A stretch of 7,967 bases of DNA from PSRF01 sp035457105 (lineage in GTDB: Bacteria; Acidobacteriota; Blastocatellia; Pyrinomonadales; Pyrinomonadaceae), in assembly GCA_035457105.1 (NCBI GenBank), contig DATIBX010000511.1, positions 1 through 7,967 on the forward strand, written 5' to 3'. Each line of letters begins with the position of its first letter. The stretch's first letter is position 1. A program made the position numbers and the translations under genes. This document shows positions 1-6,137 of this stretch, one piece after another. The notes beneath the pieces are model-generated. The model ran no database searches. It was not told the DNA's origin and saw nothing but the letters and a program-made list of their open reading frames with translations.

Positions 1-754
1 GCTCAGCGTCAAATAACTCGCGGTCTGAATCGAGAGCATTCAGAAGCGTATCCACGCCACCTTCGTATCTTAGATGGGCCAGCCGCGATCTTTCTCGCAG
101 TTTGGTGACCAGCAACTCCCGTTCAGCTCTTATTTCTCGAACCTTCTGATACTGAATGAGGCCATCTGACACTTCTTTGAACGCATTTTGAATCGTCTGT
201 TGATACTGAACGATGGCGAACTCCTGCTGGGCTTTTGCAAATTTCACATCCGACTTGATAGACCAAGCATTGATGTTTGCGTAGTTTGCCAGGAAAAGTG
301 AGTCGTGTGTTTGCTGTGGCGAATAGAGAGCAAAGATTAAGGTCGGTATGCCTGTTGACTTGCGCATGCTCAATCCAAACTGATTGACCTCAGCCGGTAG
401 GTTCGGTTGGGCCTGGGCTACACGATTCTGAACATTGACCTCATCGATGTTTGGATTCGTGTCGACGTCGAAAGTAACCGTCAACGTCATTGTGCCGTCG
501 TTAGCATTCGTTGATTGCATGTAGAGCAAGTCGTCCACGCCGCTCATCTGTTGCTCCAGTGGCGTGGCGACTGATTGCTCGATTGTTTGCGCATCGGCGC
601 CGGTGTACGTCGTGCTGACGATAATTTGCGGTGGCACGATGTCGGGAAACTGGGCCACAGGCAATCCGGCCATAGCAACTAATCCAACGATCACTGTCAC
701 AATGGCGATTACCATCGCGACAACCGGTCTATTGATGAAGAGTTTGGAGATCAT
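1..754 (-). CDS. Chimeric ORF: RND efflux pump N-terminus fused in frame to outer-membrane factor C-terminus (runs off left edge)
   Basis: The ATG at 754-752 lies 10 bases after the adaptor stop, the usual adaptor-pump order. The frame is open for 251 codons to the window edge. Residues 1 to about 162 are a typical HAE1/AcrB-type start: MISKLFINRPVVAMVIAIV (first membrane span), then LPVAQFPDIVPP, TYTGADAQTIEQSVATPLEQ, and further porter-domain motifs ending at DSLFLANYANIN. A pump would continue for about 880 more residues. Instead, from about residue 165, the protein reads as the C-terminal third of a TolC/OprM/CusC-type outer-membrane factor: KSDVKFAKAQQEFAIVQY, QTIQNAFKEVSDGL, RLAHLRYEGGVDTLLNALDS and RELFDAE. 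The switch lies near 250-275 without a frameshift or stop. Known family architecture makes these two separate proteins, so this is either a real deletion fusion or an assembly join. A functional pump is not expected. No good ribosome binding site is visible; coupling to the adaptor is likely. Confidence 0.85.
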   Translation of the reverse strand, partial: MISKLFINRPVVAMVIAIVTVIVGLVAMAGLPVAQFPDIVPPQIIVSTTYTGADAQTIEQSVATPLEQQMSGVDDLLYMQSTNANDGTMTLTVTFDVDTNPNIDEVNVQNRVAQAQPNLPAEVNQFGLSMRKSTGIPTLIFALYSPQQTHDSLFLANYANINAWSIKSDVKFAKAQQEFAIVQYQQTIQNAFKEVSDGLIQYQKVREIRAERELLVTKLRERSRLAHLRYEGGVDTLLNALDSDRELFDAE

Positions 755-764
755 GGTTTTCGGT

Positions 765-2156
765 TCAATCTTTTTTGGTGTAAGGCTTCGGATTGACAAC
801 GACTCCCGGCCTTAGTCGCTGAATTCCCTCAACAACCACCGTCTCACCAGGCTTCAGTCCCTCATCGACAATCGACATTGGTCCGCTGTGATCGCCCAGT
901 TTGATCATGCGAATGTCGATCTTGTTGTCGTTTCCCACTACCGCGACTTGATATCCACCCTGCAATTGAATGACGGCGCGTTGTGGAACCAGCAGGGCGC
1001 TGTTCTTTGTTGCCGTGACAGCGCGCACGCGGCCGTATTGTCCGGGACGTAAAATGTTTCCTGGGTTCGGAAACAGTCCTGCAATCCGAATCGCGCCAGT
1101 CTTTTGATCAACCTGACGGTCAGCGTAGTAGAAACTACCTTTATGCGGATAAGTCGTGCCGTCTGCGAGTATCAACTCCAATTCGATCTGCGCGACACTT
1201 GCTCCTTGTCTTGCTTGAATTAGGTTCTCTTTCGTAAACACCAGATACTGCTGTTCACTGATCGTGAAATAAACTTTGATTGGATCGACAGTCGAGACAG
1301 TTGTGAGCAACGGGCTGTTCGGGTTGTTAGGCTGTACCAGATCTCCTACCTGTGTTTGTGCCAGCCCTGCGATTCCGTCGATCGGCGAGACGATGCGAGT
1401 GAACCCAAGATTGAGTTGAGCGGTTTTGACCGCTGCCTGGGCGTTTTCGACTTGGCCGTTGGCTGTCTTGGTTGCGGCTTTTGCGCTGCCGATTTGTGCG
1501 TTCGCGTAGCGAAGTTGAGCGTGCGCCGTTTCTACGCCAGCTTTAGATGCTTCGACTTGCGCCTTGGCAACAACGTTTGCTTGAACGGCGTTGTCGAGAT
1601 CTTGTTGTGTTACCGCTTTCTGTTCTGCGAGCGGCGCATACTTATTAACGTCAAGCTGCGTTTTTACCTGGTTAGCCTCAGCCTGTGCGAGCTGCGCTTG
1701 TGCTAGCAGCAGTTGACTATTCGCCTCAGCAACTTGAGCTTCCGCCTGGACCAATTGAGAATTGGCTTGCTCAAGTTGACCCTCAAACTGTGCGAGCTGA
1801 CCGTTCGCCTGATCTAACAGCGCCTGAAAAGGGCGAGGATCAATCTCAAACAAAAGCTCGCCCTTCTTTACGAAGGACCCTTCTTTGTAGTCCTGCCGCA
1901 GCAGATAGCCCGTTACCTGACCTTTGATATTGGCGTTAACGATTCCTTCAGTGGTTCCGATCCACTCACTATAAAGAGGCACGTCATCCTGTTTGACCTG
2001 CACTACTTCAACATCGAGTGGTCGTGGGGCTGCCTTAACGGCATCGTTTGACTTACCGACGATAGCTATCAGGCCAATAATGATTAGCACTGCCACCACC
2101 GCGATCGGGATTACCAGTTTTGGTTTGTGCAGAAATTGTTTGAGTGTCATTGACAT
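765..2156 (-). CDS. RND efflux periplasmic adaptor (membrane fusion protein, HlyD/AcrA family)
   Basis: Complete 463-residue adaptor that would link an inner-membrane RND pump to an outer-membrane channel. Residues 14-33 are one N-terminal membrane anchor. There is no lipobox cysteine, so it is anchored by this helix rather than by lipid. Residues about 65-110 are the first half of the lipoyl-like domain (GIVNANIKGQVTGYL, then EGSFVKKGELLFEIDPRPF). Residues 111-250 form a long alpha-hairpin rich in Q, A and L (AQAQLAQAEA pattern). The second lipoyl half follows (RIVSPIDGIAGLAQTQVGDL, 254-273), then the beta-barrel (KVYFTISEQQYL) and membrane-proximal domains (RPGQYGRVRAV, VPQRAVIQLQGGYQVAVV). 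It is longer than AcrA (397 residues), mainly in the hairpin. The ATG at 2156 has a weak AGGG four bases upstream; the ATG two codons later has better spacing to the same motif. It precedes the chimeric pump ORF by 10 bases. Substrate cannot be read from sequence. Confidence 0.96.
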   Translation of the reverse strand: MSMTLKQFLHKPKLVIPIAVVAVLIIIGLIAIVGKSNDAVKAAPRPLDVEVVQVKQDDVPLYSEWIGTTEGIVNANIKGQVTGYLLRQDYKEGSFVKKGELLFEIDPRPFQALLDQANGQLAQFEGQLEQANSQLVQAEAQVAEANSQLLLAQAQLAQAEANQVKTQLDVNKYAPLAEQKAVTQQDLDNAVQANVVAKAQVEASKAGVETAHAQLRYANAQIGSAKAATKTANGQVENAQAAVKTAQLNLGFTRIVSPIDGIAGLAQTQVGDLVQPNNPNSPLLTTVSTVDPIKVYFTISEQQYLVFTKENLIQARQGASVAQIELELILADGTTYPHKGSFYYADRQVDQKTGAIRIAGLFPNPGNILRPGQYGRVRAVTATKNSALLVPQRAVIQLQGGYQVAVVGNDNKIDIRMIKLGDHSGPMSIVDEGLKPGETVVVEGIQRLRPGVVVNPKPYTKKD

Positions 2157-2183
2157 TTCGCCCTGGAATAGTCGTTCGCGCCT

Positions 2184-2376
2184 TTATGCTGTGTCGGCAG
2201 CGGCAGCGTGACTCGACGTTCTTGCGTGCCGCGGAGCTTGAAATTCATCGATGCAGTTCTTGACGTGCGCTACCGTCTCAGCATTGGGCACCAGCACTGT
2301 CGCTCGATCATTCGTAGCCGCCTCTTTTGTTTCGCCGGTTTGGTTCCCCCTTCAGGATTCTTATTCGGGAATTCAT
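2184..2376 (-). pseudogene. Small gene broken by a one-base frameshift, paralogue of the ORF at 2744-2929
   Basis: The ATG at 2376-2374 follows the best Shine-Dalgarno in the window. As written it encodes only 22 residues (MNSRIRILKGEPN...) and stops at 2308. Removing one G from the GGGGG run just after the LK codons opens a 63-residue frame to the TAA at 2186-2184, containing VLVPNAETVAHVKNCIDEFQ. Both ends of that corrected product match the intact ORF at 2744-2929: MNSRIRILK against MNTRIKIVK, and VKNCIDE against VKSWIRE. The paralogy supports a real frameshift over a chance leader peptide. It ends 27 bases before the adaptor and is co-oriented, so it could have been the first gene of the efflux operon. 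Function is unknown. The frameshift could be mutation, sequencing error or, less likely, programmed slippage. Confidence 0.6.
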
Positions 2377-2381
2377 CGCGT

Positions 2382-2390
2382 TCACCTCCT
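2382..2390 (-). promoter_or_regulatory. Consensus Shine-Dalgarno AGGAGGTGA
   Basis: On the minus strand GGAGGAGGTGAACGCG precedes the ATG at 2376, an almost perfect anti-16S match at good spacing. The other genes here have weak sites. It fixes the start of the broken small gene and argues that it was once well translated. Confidence 0.75.
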
Positions 2391-2743
2391 CCGATTCGTA
2401 CAAACCATTAGCAAGAAAGCTGCCACATCCGGTGACAGAGTCGCCTTGTAAAAGGCGCGATTGCTCGCTGCTGGATCTGAACGGTGATTAACACGACTTG
2501 ACGCAGTGTCGTCATAACGTCTCATCGTCACTATCTCCCCACTCCAATCGACATCTGAGAGAGATCTGATTTTCCAGTAGACACCAACGTCAATTGTTCT
2601 GTTGTCAGTTAGGTACAAGCATTGCGTGACAAGCAAGGTCGATATTTTCAAGTAGCACGACTAAGCAGGGGGTTGTGCTTGAAGCGGGTGGATCTCTTCA
2701 GGGGCGAAAGAGGTCCACCTGCTCGAACGTTAGCATCAATGTT
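2391..2743. other. Spacer between the two divergent small genes
   Basis: This should hold the promoters of both divergent small genes, but I see no convincing -35/-10 pair. An 89-codon minus-strand frame (2651-2382, TTG start) covers most of it. Its composition is not protein-like, it has no ribosome site, and it ends inside the Shine-Dalgarno of the next gene, so I do not call it a gene. No RNA gene or strong terminator was seen. Confidence 0.4.
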
Positions 2744-2929
2744 ATGAACACTCGTATAAAAATAGTGAAGAAAGACTCTAGAGCAGTGCTACAAGTCGCG
2801 GACGTTTCTTCGTTGAGGACAAGCGGATCACGCACAACTGAAAACATTGTCAAGAGTTGGATCAGAGAATCACGTGACCGTCGCCTTGCTTTAGTCGTTC
2901 ACCTTCGAGATTCGATCCGGTGGAAGTAA
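2744..2929 (+). CDS. Small protein of unknown function, paralogue of the broken gene at 2184-2376
   Basis: Encodes 61 residues from the ATG at 2744. An in-frame GTG at 2675 would add 23 residues, but the paralogue starts with the same MN-x-RI-[KR]-I motif, which supports the ATG. Visible features are a basic N-terminus (MNTRIKIVKKDSR), a serine/threonine-rich middle, and a helical basic C-terminal part (NIVKSWIRESRDRR). The VKSWIRE segment aligns with VKNCIDE of the minus-strand copy. No membrane span, signal peptide or catalytic motif is seen, and the ribosome site is weak. The C-terminal end may itself be altered: the next frame stays open through 3036 and looks more protein-like than LRDSIRWK. 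I do not recognise the family by name. Confidence 0.5.
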   Translation: MNTRIKIVKKDSRAVLQVADVSSLRTSGSRTTENIVKSWIRESRDRRLALVVHLRDSIRWK

Positions 2930-3036
2930 GTAAGAGGCGCTATGATGTCCGTCCGCTTAGGAAAGTCTTGTTGGAACAAGCTGAGTATGGGCTTGCAGTT
3001 GAAGGCATCTCGGCGATTGACTTGAAGAAAGCGTAA
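2896..3036 (+). other. Protein-like open frame without a start, possible shifted C-terminus of the preceding ORF
   Basis: In the frame that overlaps the end of the 2744-2929 ORF, a stretch reads RFDPVEVSKRRYDVRPLRKV, then LLEQAEYGLAVEGISAI, and stops at 3036. It has no plausible start codon. It may be the original C-terminus of the upstream ORF displaced by a frameshift, or a fragment of another lost gene. Composition is the only evidence. Confidence 0.25.
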
Positions 3037-3049
3037 GAACCGCTCTCCC

Positions 3050-3454
3050 TCAAACCCACCTGTGGCCGCCTGATTGCGGTTTCAAGGACAAGGCTCTCAA
3101 GTTCATGGGGCACATGCTCGTGACGTCATAACAACACGAGGTTCTCTAGCACTCTCTTCGCCGCCGTTGCCGACGATCGCCGGAATTCTTCCGCCGTTCT
3201 TCTTTCTTAGTGCTCTAACCTTCTTGTCAACGCGCAGCCTGGTGCAGAAGGTTGATCATTAATCCGCACAAAGGAGCGGGTGACAACCAGTTTCCAACCT
3301 CCAAAAGGACAACTGATGCGGTATGAATTGACACCGCTCTTGAAGCAGTTGTCTGTAAATCCGCACGGCTTGAGTGGGTAGGCGTCTCATCGATTGATTA
3401 ACGCGATCCAGCCAAAGCATCCACATAGACGAGATTCGTGGACGACGTGTTCAT
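3050..3454 (-). pseudogene. Decayed PIN-domain toxin (VapC-like) paired with the antitoxin at 3451-3675
   Basis: The start ATG overlaps the antitoxin stop by four bases (ATGA), the classic antitoxin-toxin coupling. The frame opens with NLVYVDALA, the first beta strand and first acidic residue of a PIN ribonuclease, then stops at 3400-3398. Reading one base over gives WIALINR, the expected continuation (PIN proteins commonly read VDTSAWIALLNR), and the first frame resumes with DETPTHSS. Further on are TASVVLLEVGNWLS, with the conserved glutamate, and a weak C-terminal match DVTSM resembling the TDCTS motif. Stops interrupt at 3398-3400, 3227-3229, 3215-3217 and 3146-3148. The span of 405 bases, about 135 codons, equals a normal PIN toxin. 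PIN domains cleave RNA; this copy cannot be translated whole. The N-terminal half is convincing, the C-terminal third tentative. Confidence 0.75.
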
Positions 3455-3675
3455 TGTTTTGGATGGCTGTAAAGGTAATGCTCCAAGTTGCGGGAGAGAT
3501 CCTCGGGTCCGATATCCTGGGCCAGATCGGGAATGCTAAAAGCTGGATCAGGTGCGGCATCTTCAGGAAGGTCGTCCGGAAGAATAACCGCCACGTAGGT
3601 GTTGTCCGGCAGTTGTACCTCGGGTGGCAATTCGATTTGTCCGTTTCGATAGATTGTTCTGATCGACTTGCTCAT
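3451..3675 (-). CDS. DUF104/AF2212-like antitoxin
   Basis: Intact 74-residue protein. The start, MSKSIRTIYRNGQIELPPEV, followed by QLPDNTYVAVIL, is the small beta-strand fold of the DUF104 (AF2212-like, VapB-type) antitoxin family. The acidic, proline-rich remainder (LPDDLPEDAAPDPAF) and NLEHYLYS tail probably form the toxin-binding part. In such pairs the antitoxin blocks a PIN ribonuclease and usually represses its own operon. Its stop overlaps the start of the PIN pseudogene (ATGA), which supports the assignment. No clear Shine-Dalgarno is present. A CATAAT hexamer lies shortly upstream of the ATG, so transcription may start very close to the gene. The antitoxin outlives its toxin here, as expected when toxin loss is harmless and antitoxin loss is not. 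Confidence 0.8.
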   Translation of the reverse strand: MSKSIRTIYRNGQIELPPEVQLPDNTYVAVILPDDLPEDAAPDPAFSIPDLAQDIGPEDLSRNLEHYLYSHPKQ

Positions 3676-3771
3676 CGTGCGCGATTATGGCGGGCTAATT
3701 CTCAAGTGCAACGGTGTGGACTAGATTCGATTACGCAGAAGACATTTCTATTCAGTTGCCACAATGGCTTT

Positions 3772-3963
3772 CTACCTATGTTGACTGAGGGGTAAAAATA
3801 GGGGTACATTTTGGTTCCACCTCACTGAAAGTGCCATTTTATAAGGCTGCCCGCTTGGCTCAGTAAAAGAACGCTCACCTGCAAACTTGGCATCTAATAG
3901 GCTTACAGTTGCGTCCGAAATTGCGATGGCCTGAATTTGGTCTGCGCCTTTTGATTCATTCAC
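3772..3963 (-). CDS. Doubtful small ORF, unknown function
   Basis: A 63-codon frame from a GTG at 3963, with AAGGA about nine bases upstream. The first two thirds have a reasonable protein composition (QIQAIAISDATVSLLDAKF, then GERSFTEPSGQPYKMALSV), with no membrane segment or recognisable motif. It is co-oriented with the antitoxin about 100 bases downstream and divergent from the PASTA gene. It may be a real small protein, a fragment, or chance. I recognise no family. Confidence 0.3.
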   Translation of the reverse strand: MNESKGADQIQAIAISDATVSLLDAKFAGERSFTEPSGQPYKMALSVRWNQNVPLFLPLSQHR

Positions 3964-4117
3964 ACTTGCCAGTCCTTAGCCTAGCCTTCCTCCGATTCAT
4001 CCACTGGTCCATTCAACTCTCCTTTCAACCAACACTCTCTTCAACACAACCAATAATAAAAAAGGAGCGGATAACGAGTCGGTGATTCACTAGGAAATCT
4101 CCAAAGGAACCACCGTA

Positions 4118-4507
4118 ATGAGATTCTTACTTGGCGTCCTCGTCGGTTATACCGTTCGAGGCAAACACAAGCTACTGATCGGAGTTCTTGTGACGCTGGC
4201 GCTGGTTGTGTATGTCGTTATACCGGCAATTGCGCTTCTGGCGCTGAGTCTTGATGTTCAACGTGAGCGCCGGTCTAGACCAGCTCAAACCAAGGTGCCG
4301 GTCGTAAAAGGACTGACCTATGAAGACGCCGCAAGGAAGCTTCATGCCGCTAACTTGTATATTCGACTATTGGCGACACGTTACGATCCAGCCGTTCAAC
4401 CCGGATTGATTATTGACCAAACTCCCGCACCTGGAGAGGAAGTAGCTGTCGGCTACTCGGTTGGAATCACCATCAACAAAAAGGATTACGTGGGTCCTGG
4501 TCCATAA
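4118..4507 (+). CDS. Membrane-anchored protein with a single PASTA domain
   Basis: Complete 129-residue protein. The N-terminus (MRFLLGVLVGYTVRGKHK) is basic and precedes one strong hydrophobic segment, residues about 19-45 (LLIGVLVTLALVVYVVIPAI). A short basic linker (RERRSRPAQTK) leads into one PASTA domain, about residues 59-119: VPVVKGLTYEDAARKLHAAN at its start, then PGLIIDQTPAPGEEVAVG and the last strand YSVGITI. PASTA domains are best known from extracytoplasmic parts of Ser/Thr kinases and penicillin-binding proteins, where they bind cell-wall material or mediate contacts. No kinase or transpeptidase is fused or adjacent, so a small wall- or periplasm-facing accessory is the reasonable inference. 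AAAGGA sits about 11 bases before the ATG. Orientation relative to the membrane is inferred. Confidence 0.85.
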   Translation: MRFLLGVLVGYTVRGKHKLLIGVLVTLALVVYVVIPAIALLALSLDVQRERRSRPAQTKVPVVKGLTYEDAARKLHAANLYIRLLATRYDPAVQPGLIIDQTPAPGEEVAVGYSVGITINKKDYVGPGP

Positions 4508-4776
4508 AGACAAAGCTACCGCATTGGACCAGATAATTCACACGCCGCGTTCTTGGCGTATCCAGCCTCCCTGTCTCTCAATCGACTGACATACAAATCG
4601 GTTTGCCCGGAGACGCGGAGGTTCAAGTAATCATTTCCTCCGAGGTTGCTAACATGAAAAATGTTTTCTCTCTTCGCAAGCGTTCATTCCTCTCGCCTGT
4701 CTCAACCGGCTATACGTCGCACATCTTCGCTGAGGTTGAATCCTCCAACGAGGGCGAATACAGGTGGGGTCACAAC

Positions 4777-4950
4777 ATGCTTACGATTGCCGATTGCCGA
4801 CGCAGAGTCCAGATTGAATTCTTTTTGGGCACTAAGCGCGAGCGTCGCCGATCCCTAGCCAAAATCAATTTGCTCATTGCCATTCTCACGCGGTTTCGCG
4901 ACGTGCTCACTAAAGAGATAGCGTTAATCGAAAAAGCCAAAGCCAAATAG
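4777..4950 (+). CDS. Small charged helical protein, unknown function
   Basis: Fifty-seven residues from the ATG at 4777, chosen because AGGTGGGG lies seven bases upstream. The same frame is open further back, with alternative starts at 4654 (ATG) and 4603 (TTG), but that extension is less protein-like. The product is highly charged and probably all helical: RRRVQIEFFLGTKRERRRSL, then KINLLIAILTRFRDVLTKEI, ending IEKAKAK. Leucine and isoleucine spacing in the second half suggests an amphipathic or coiled-coil helix. There is no membrane span or catalytic motif. It could be a small nucleic-acid- or protein-binding factor, but nothing in the sequence shows this. It lies between the PASTA gene and the 131-residue unknown, all on one strand with gaps over 100 bases. 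Confidence 0.55.
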   Translation: MLTIADCRRRVQIEFFLGTKRERRRSLAKINLLIAILTRFRDVLTKEIALIEKAKAK

Positions 4951-5066
4951 GAGCTGGGGGAAAAAGAGTCGCGGGCCAACTGCAACTTTAGCTACTGATA
5001 TTCAGTTGACGGCTGAAGTGAGTTGGACCGCGATTTGTTCTGCGCAAGAAGAAAGAGAGGCAACTA

Positions 5067-5462
5067 ATGCCAACGACTAAACATGAACTACTCGATTGGT
5101 TAATGGATGTGCCAGAAGATGCCGAAATAGGGACCGATGGAGCGGGACTAGCTTTGCTCGCGATTCTTGGCACCAACGTCCACCTTTTAGAAGTCGGTCA
5201 CATACCCAATGCGGACGAACTCTATGCCGAGGCGATCAATCAGGCAATGATGGAACGACTACGCCGGATTCATGCAGCAGGTGGAGAAACGGAGACAGGC
5301 GTAATCATAGTGACATTTCACGGTTACATATCAGGCGTTCCGAAGCTGTTCTCTACTGACTTCAACTCGGCGTTCATATTCAAGGATAAAGAGCAAGCGG
5401 AGGCCTTTATCACAGAGTTCGCAGACGAGCTACACAATCCGCAAATTCTCGACTGCCCGTAA
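5067..5462 (+). CDS. Hypothetical protein, 131 residues
   Basis: Well-supported gene: GAGAGG lies six to seven bases before the ATG and the frame has normal coding composition throughout. The protein is soluble and acidic, with no signal peptide or membrane span. It opens with a helical segment (KHELLDWLMDVPEDAEIG), followed by an alanine/leucine-rich helix (GLALLAILGTNVHLLEV), a helical middle (DELYAEAINQAMMERL), strands (TGVIIVTFHGYIS) and a C-terminal helix (KEQAEAFITEFADEL). A mixed alpha/beta fold is likely. I recognise no family. Its neighbours, a charged small protein and an HTH regulator, do not identify its role. Confidence 0.8.
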   Translation: MPTTKHELLDWLMDVPEDAEIGTDGAGLALLAILGTNVHLLEVGHIPNADELYAEAINQAMMERLRRIHAAGGETETGVIIVTFHGYISGVPKLFSTDFNSAFIFKDKEQAEAFITEFADELHNPQILDCP

Positions 5463-5564
5463 TCCGACCAGCGAATAATTGAACTGAATTCTTCTTGGCC
5501 TGCCGCCTAGTAGACGCTCCAGTCATTCGCAAAGATCAACCTCTTTCACCGAAAGCTAAAAACT

Positions 5565-5813
5565 ATGGGACACTCGCGACCCCGTCCGAAACATCTTGCA
5601 AAGAAGCTCCTGCAAATCCGACGCAGCTTAGGAGTGTCTCAAGGAGAGTTGGTCAGACAACTCGGTGTTCAAGCTCTGATCGACCATACGACTATTTCCA
5701 AGTACGAACTCGACAAGAACGAACCGCCGCTCGCCATCCTGCTCGCCTATTCCCACCTCGTAGAAATTCCTGTCGAACAAATCATTAATGATGAACTCGA
5801 ACTAACAATTTGA
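5565..5813 (+). CDS. XRE/Cro-family helix-turn-helix protein
   Basis: Eighty-two residues, nearly all one HTH_3 domain. LAKKLLQIRRSLGVSQGELV is helix 1 into helix 2 of the XRE fold, QLGVQALIDHTTISKYEL carries the turn and recognition helix, and NEPPLAILLAYSHLVEIPVE is the conserved end of the domain (families read EPPL..LL.YA...GV). The basic N-terminal arm (HSRPRPKH) may contact the DNA minor groove. There is no separate sensor domain, so it probably acts as a simple DNA-binding dimer, or is regulated by a partner. No strong Shine-Dalgarno is visible. No metallopeptidase or toxin gene follows it, and its targets are unknown; its own promoter region or the hairpin-rich spacer downstream are candidates only. 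Confidence 0.85.
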   Translation: MGHSRPRPKHLAKKLLQIRRSLGVSQGELVRQLGVQALIDHTTISKYELDKNEPPLAILLAYSHLVEIPVEQIINDELELTI

Positions 5814-6137
5814 TTTCCTTAAAAGCACTGCGATCTTTTCCTACCGCTAATCCCCTTCCAAACGTCAGTCGACGTGGCACTCACAGTGTCGATGTTGAAC
5901 TTCCAATCAATCGTGGAGTCAGCTAATTCAATAACTCGCTCCCCTACCCTCTACCAATCCAAGTAAAAGAGCGATACGGGAGCCTCCGCTGCGGAGGCCG
6001 TAAAGGGTCTCCGCTGCGCTCCGATGAACTCCGCGAACTACAAAACAGTTCGCTCCGCCCTTGACCGCCTTCCTCGCTGCGGCTTAAGAGTCAACAAGAG
6101 CTGCTAACGCAGCTCTGAAGGCAGTGCTTTCAGGTTT
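5814..6137. repeat. Gene-free spacer with a cluster of four short hairpins
   Basis: Four inverted repeats lie within 152 bases: 5982-5998 (GCCTCCG/CGGAGGC, loop CTG), 6033-6053 (GCGAACT/AGTTCGC, seven-base loop), 6097-6116 (AGAGCTGC/GCAGCTCT, loop TAAC) and 6115-6133 (CTGAAGG/CTTTCAG, one GU pair). The decamer CTCCGCTGCG occurs twice (about 5984 and 6009). None is followed by a T-run, so they are not classic terminators. They may be a REP-like element, a structured leader for the ORF at 6138, or degraded repeat DNA. The 5819-5950 part holds a 43-codon minus-strand frame with protein-like content but no start. Confidence 0.5.

Noticed and set aside
1356..1927. Plus-strand ORFs of 80-116 codons inside the adaptor
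   Set aside because: Shadows of the alanine/glutamine-rich hairpin of the adaptor gene on the other strand.
3316..3381. 21-residue plus-strand peptide preceded by an AAAGGAGCGG motif also found near 4062
   Set aside because: It is antisense to the PIN pseudogene, and a shared 10-mer is expected by chance in 8 kb; the two sites do not extend into longer similarity.
3394..3795. 133-codon plus-strand ORF
   Set aside because: Antisense to the antitoxin and its promoter region; composition is not protein-like and the minus-strand antitoxin has clear family motifs.
4542..4559. ACGCC/GGCGT hairpin after the PASTA gene
   Set aside because: Only five pairs with an eight-base loop and no T-run; not strong enough to call a terminator.
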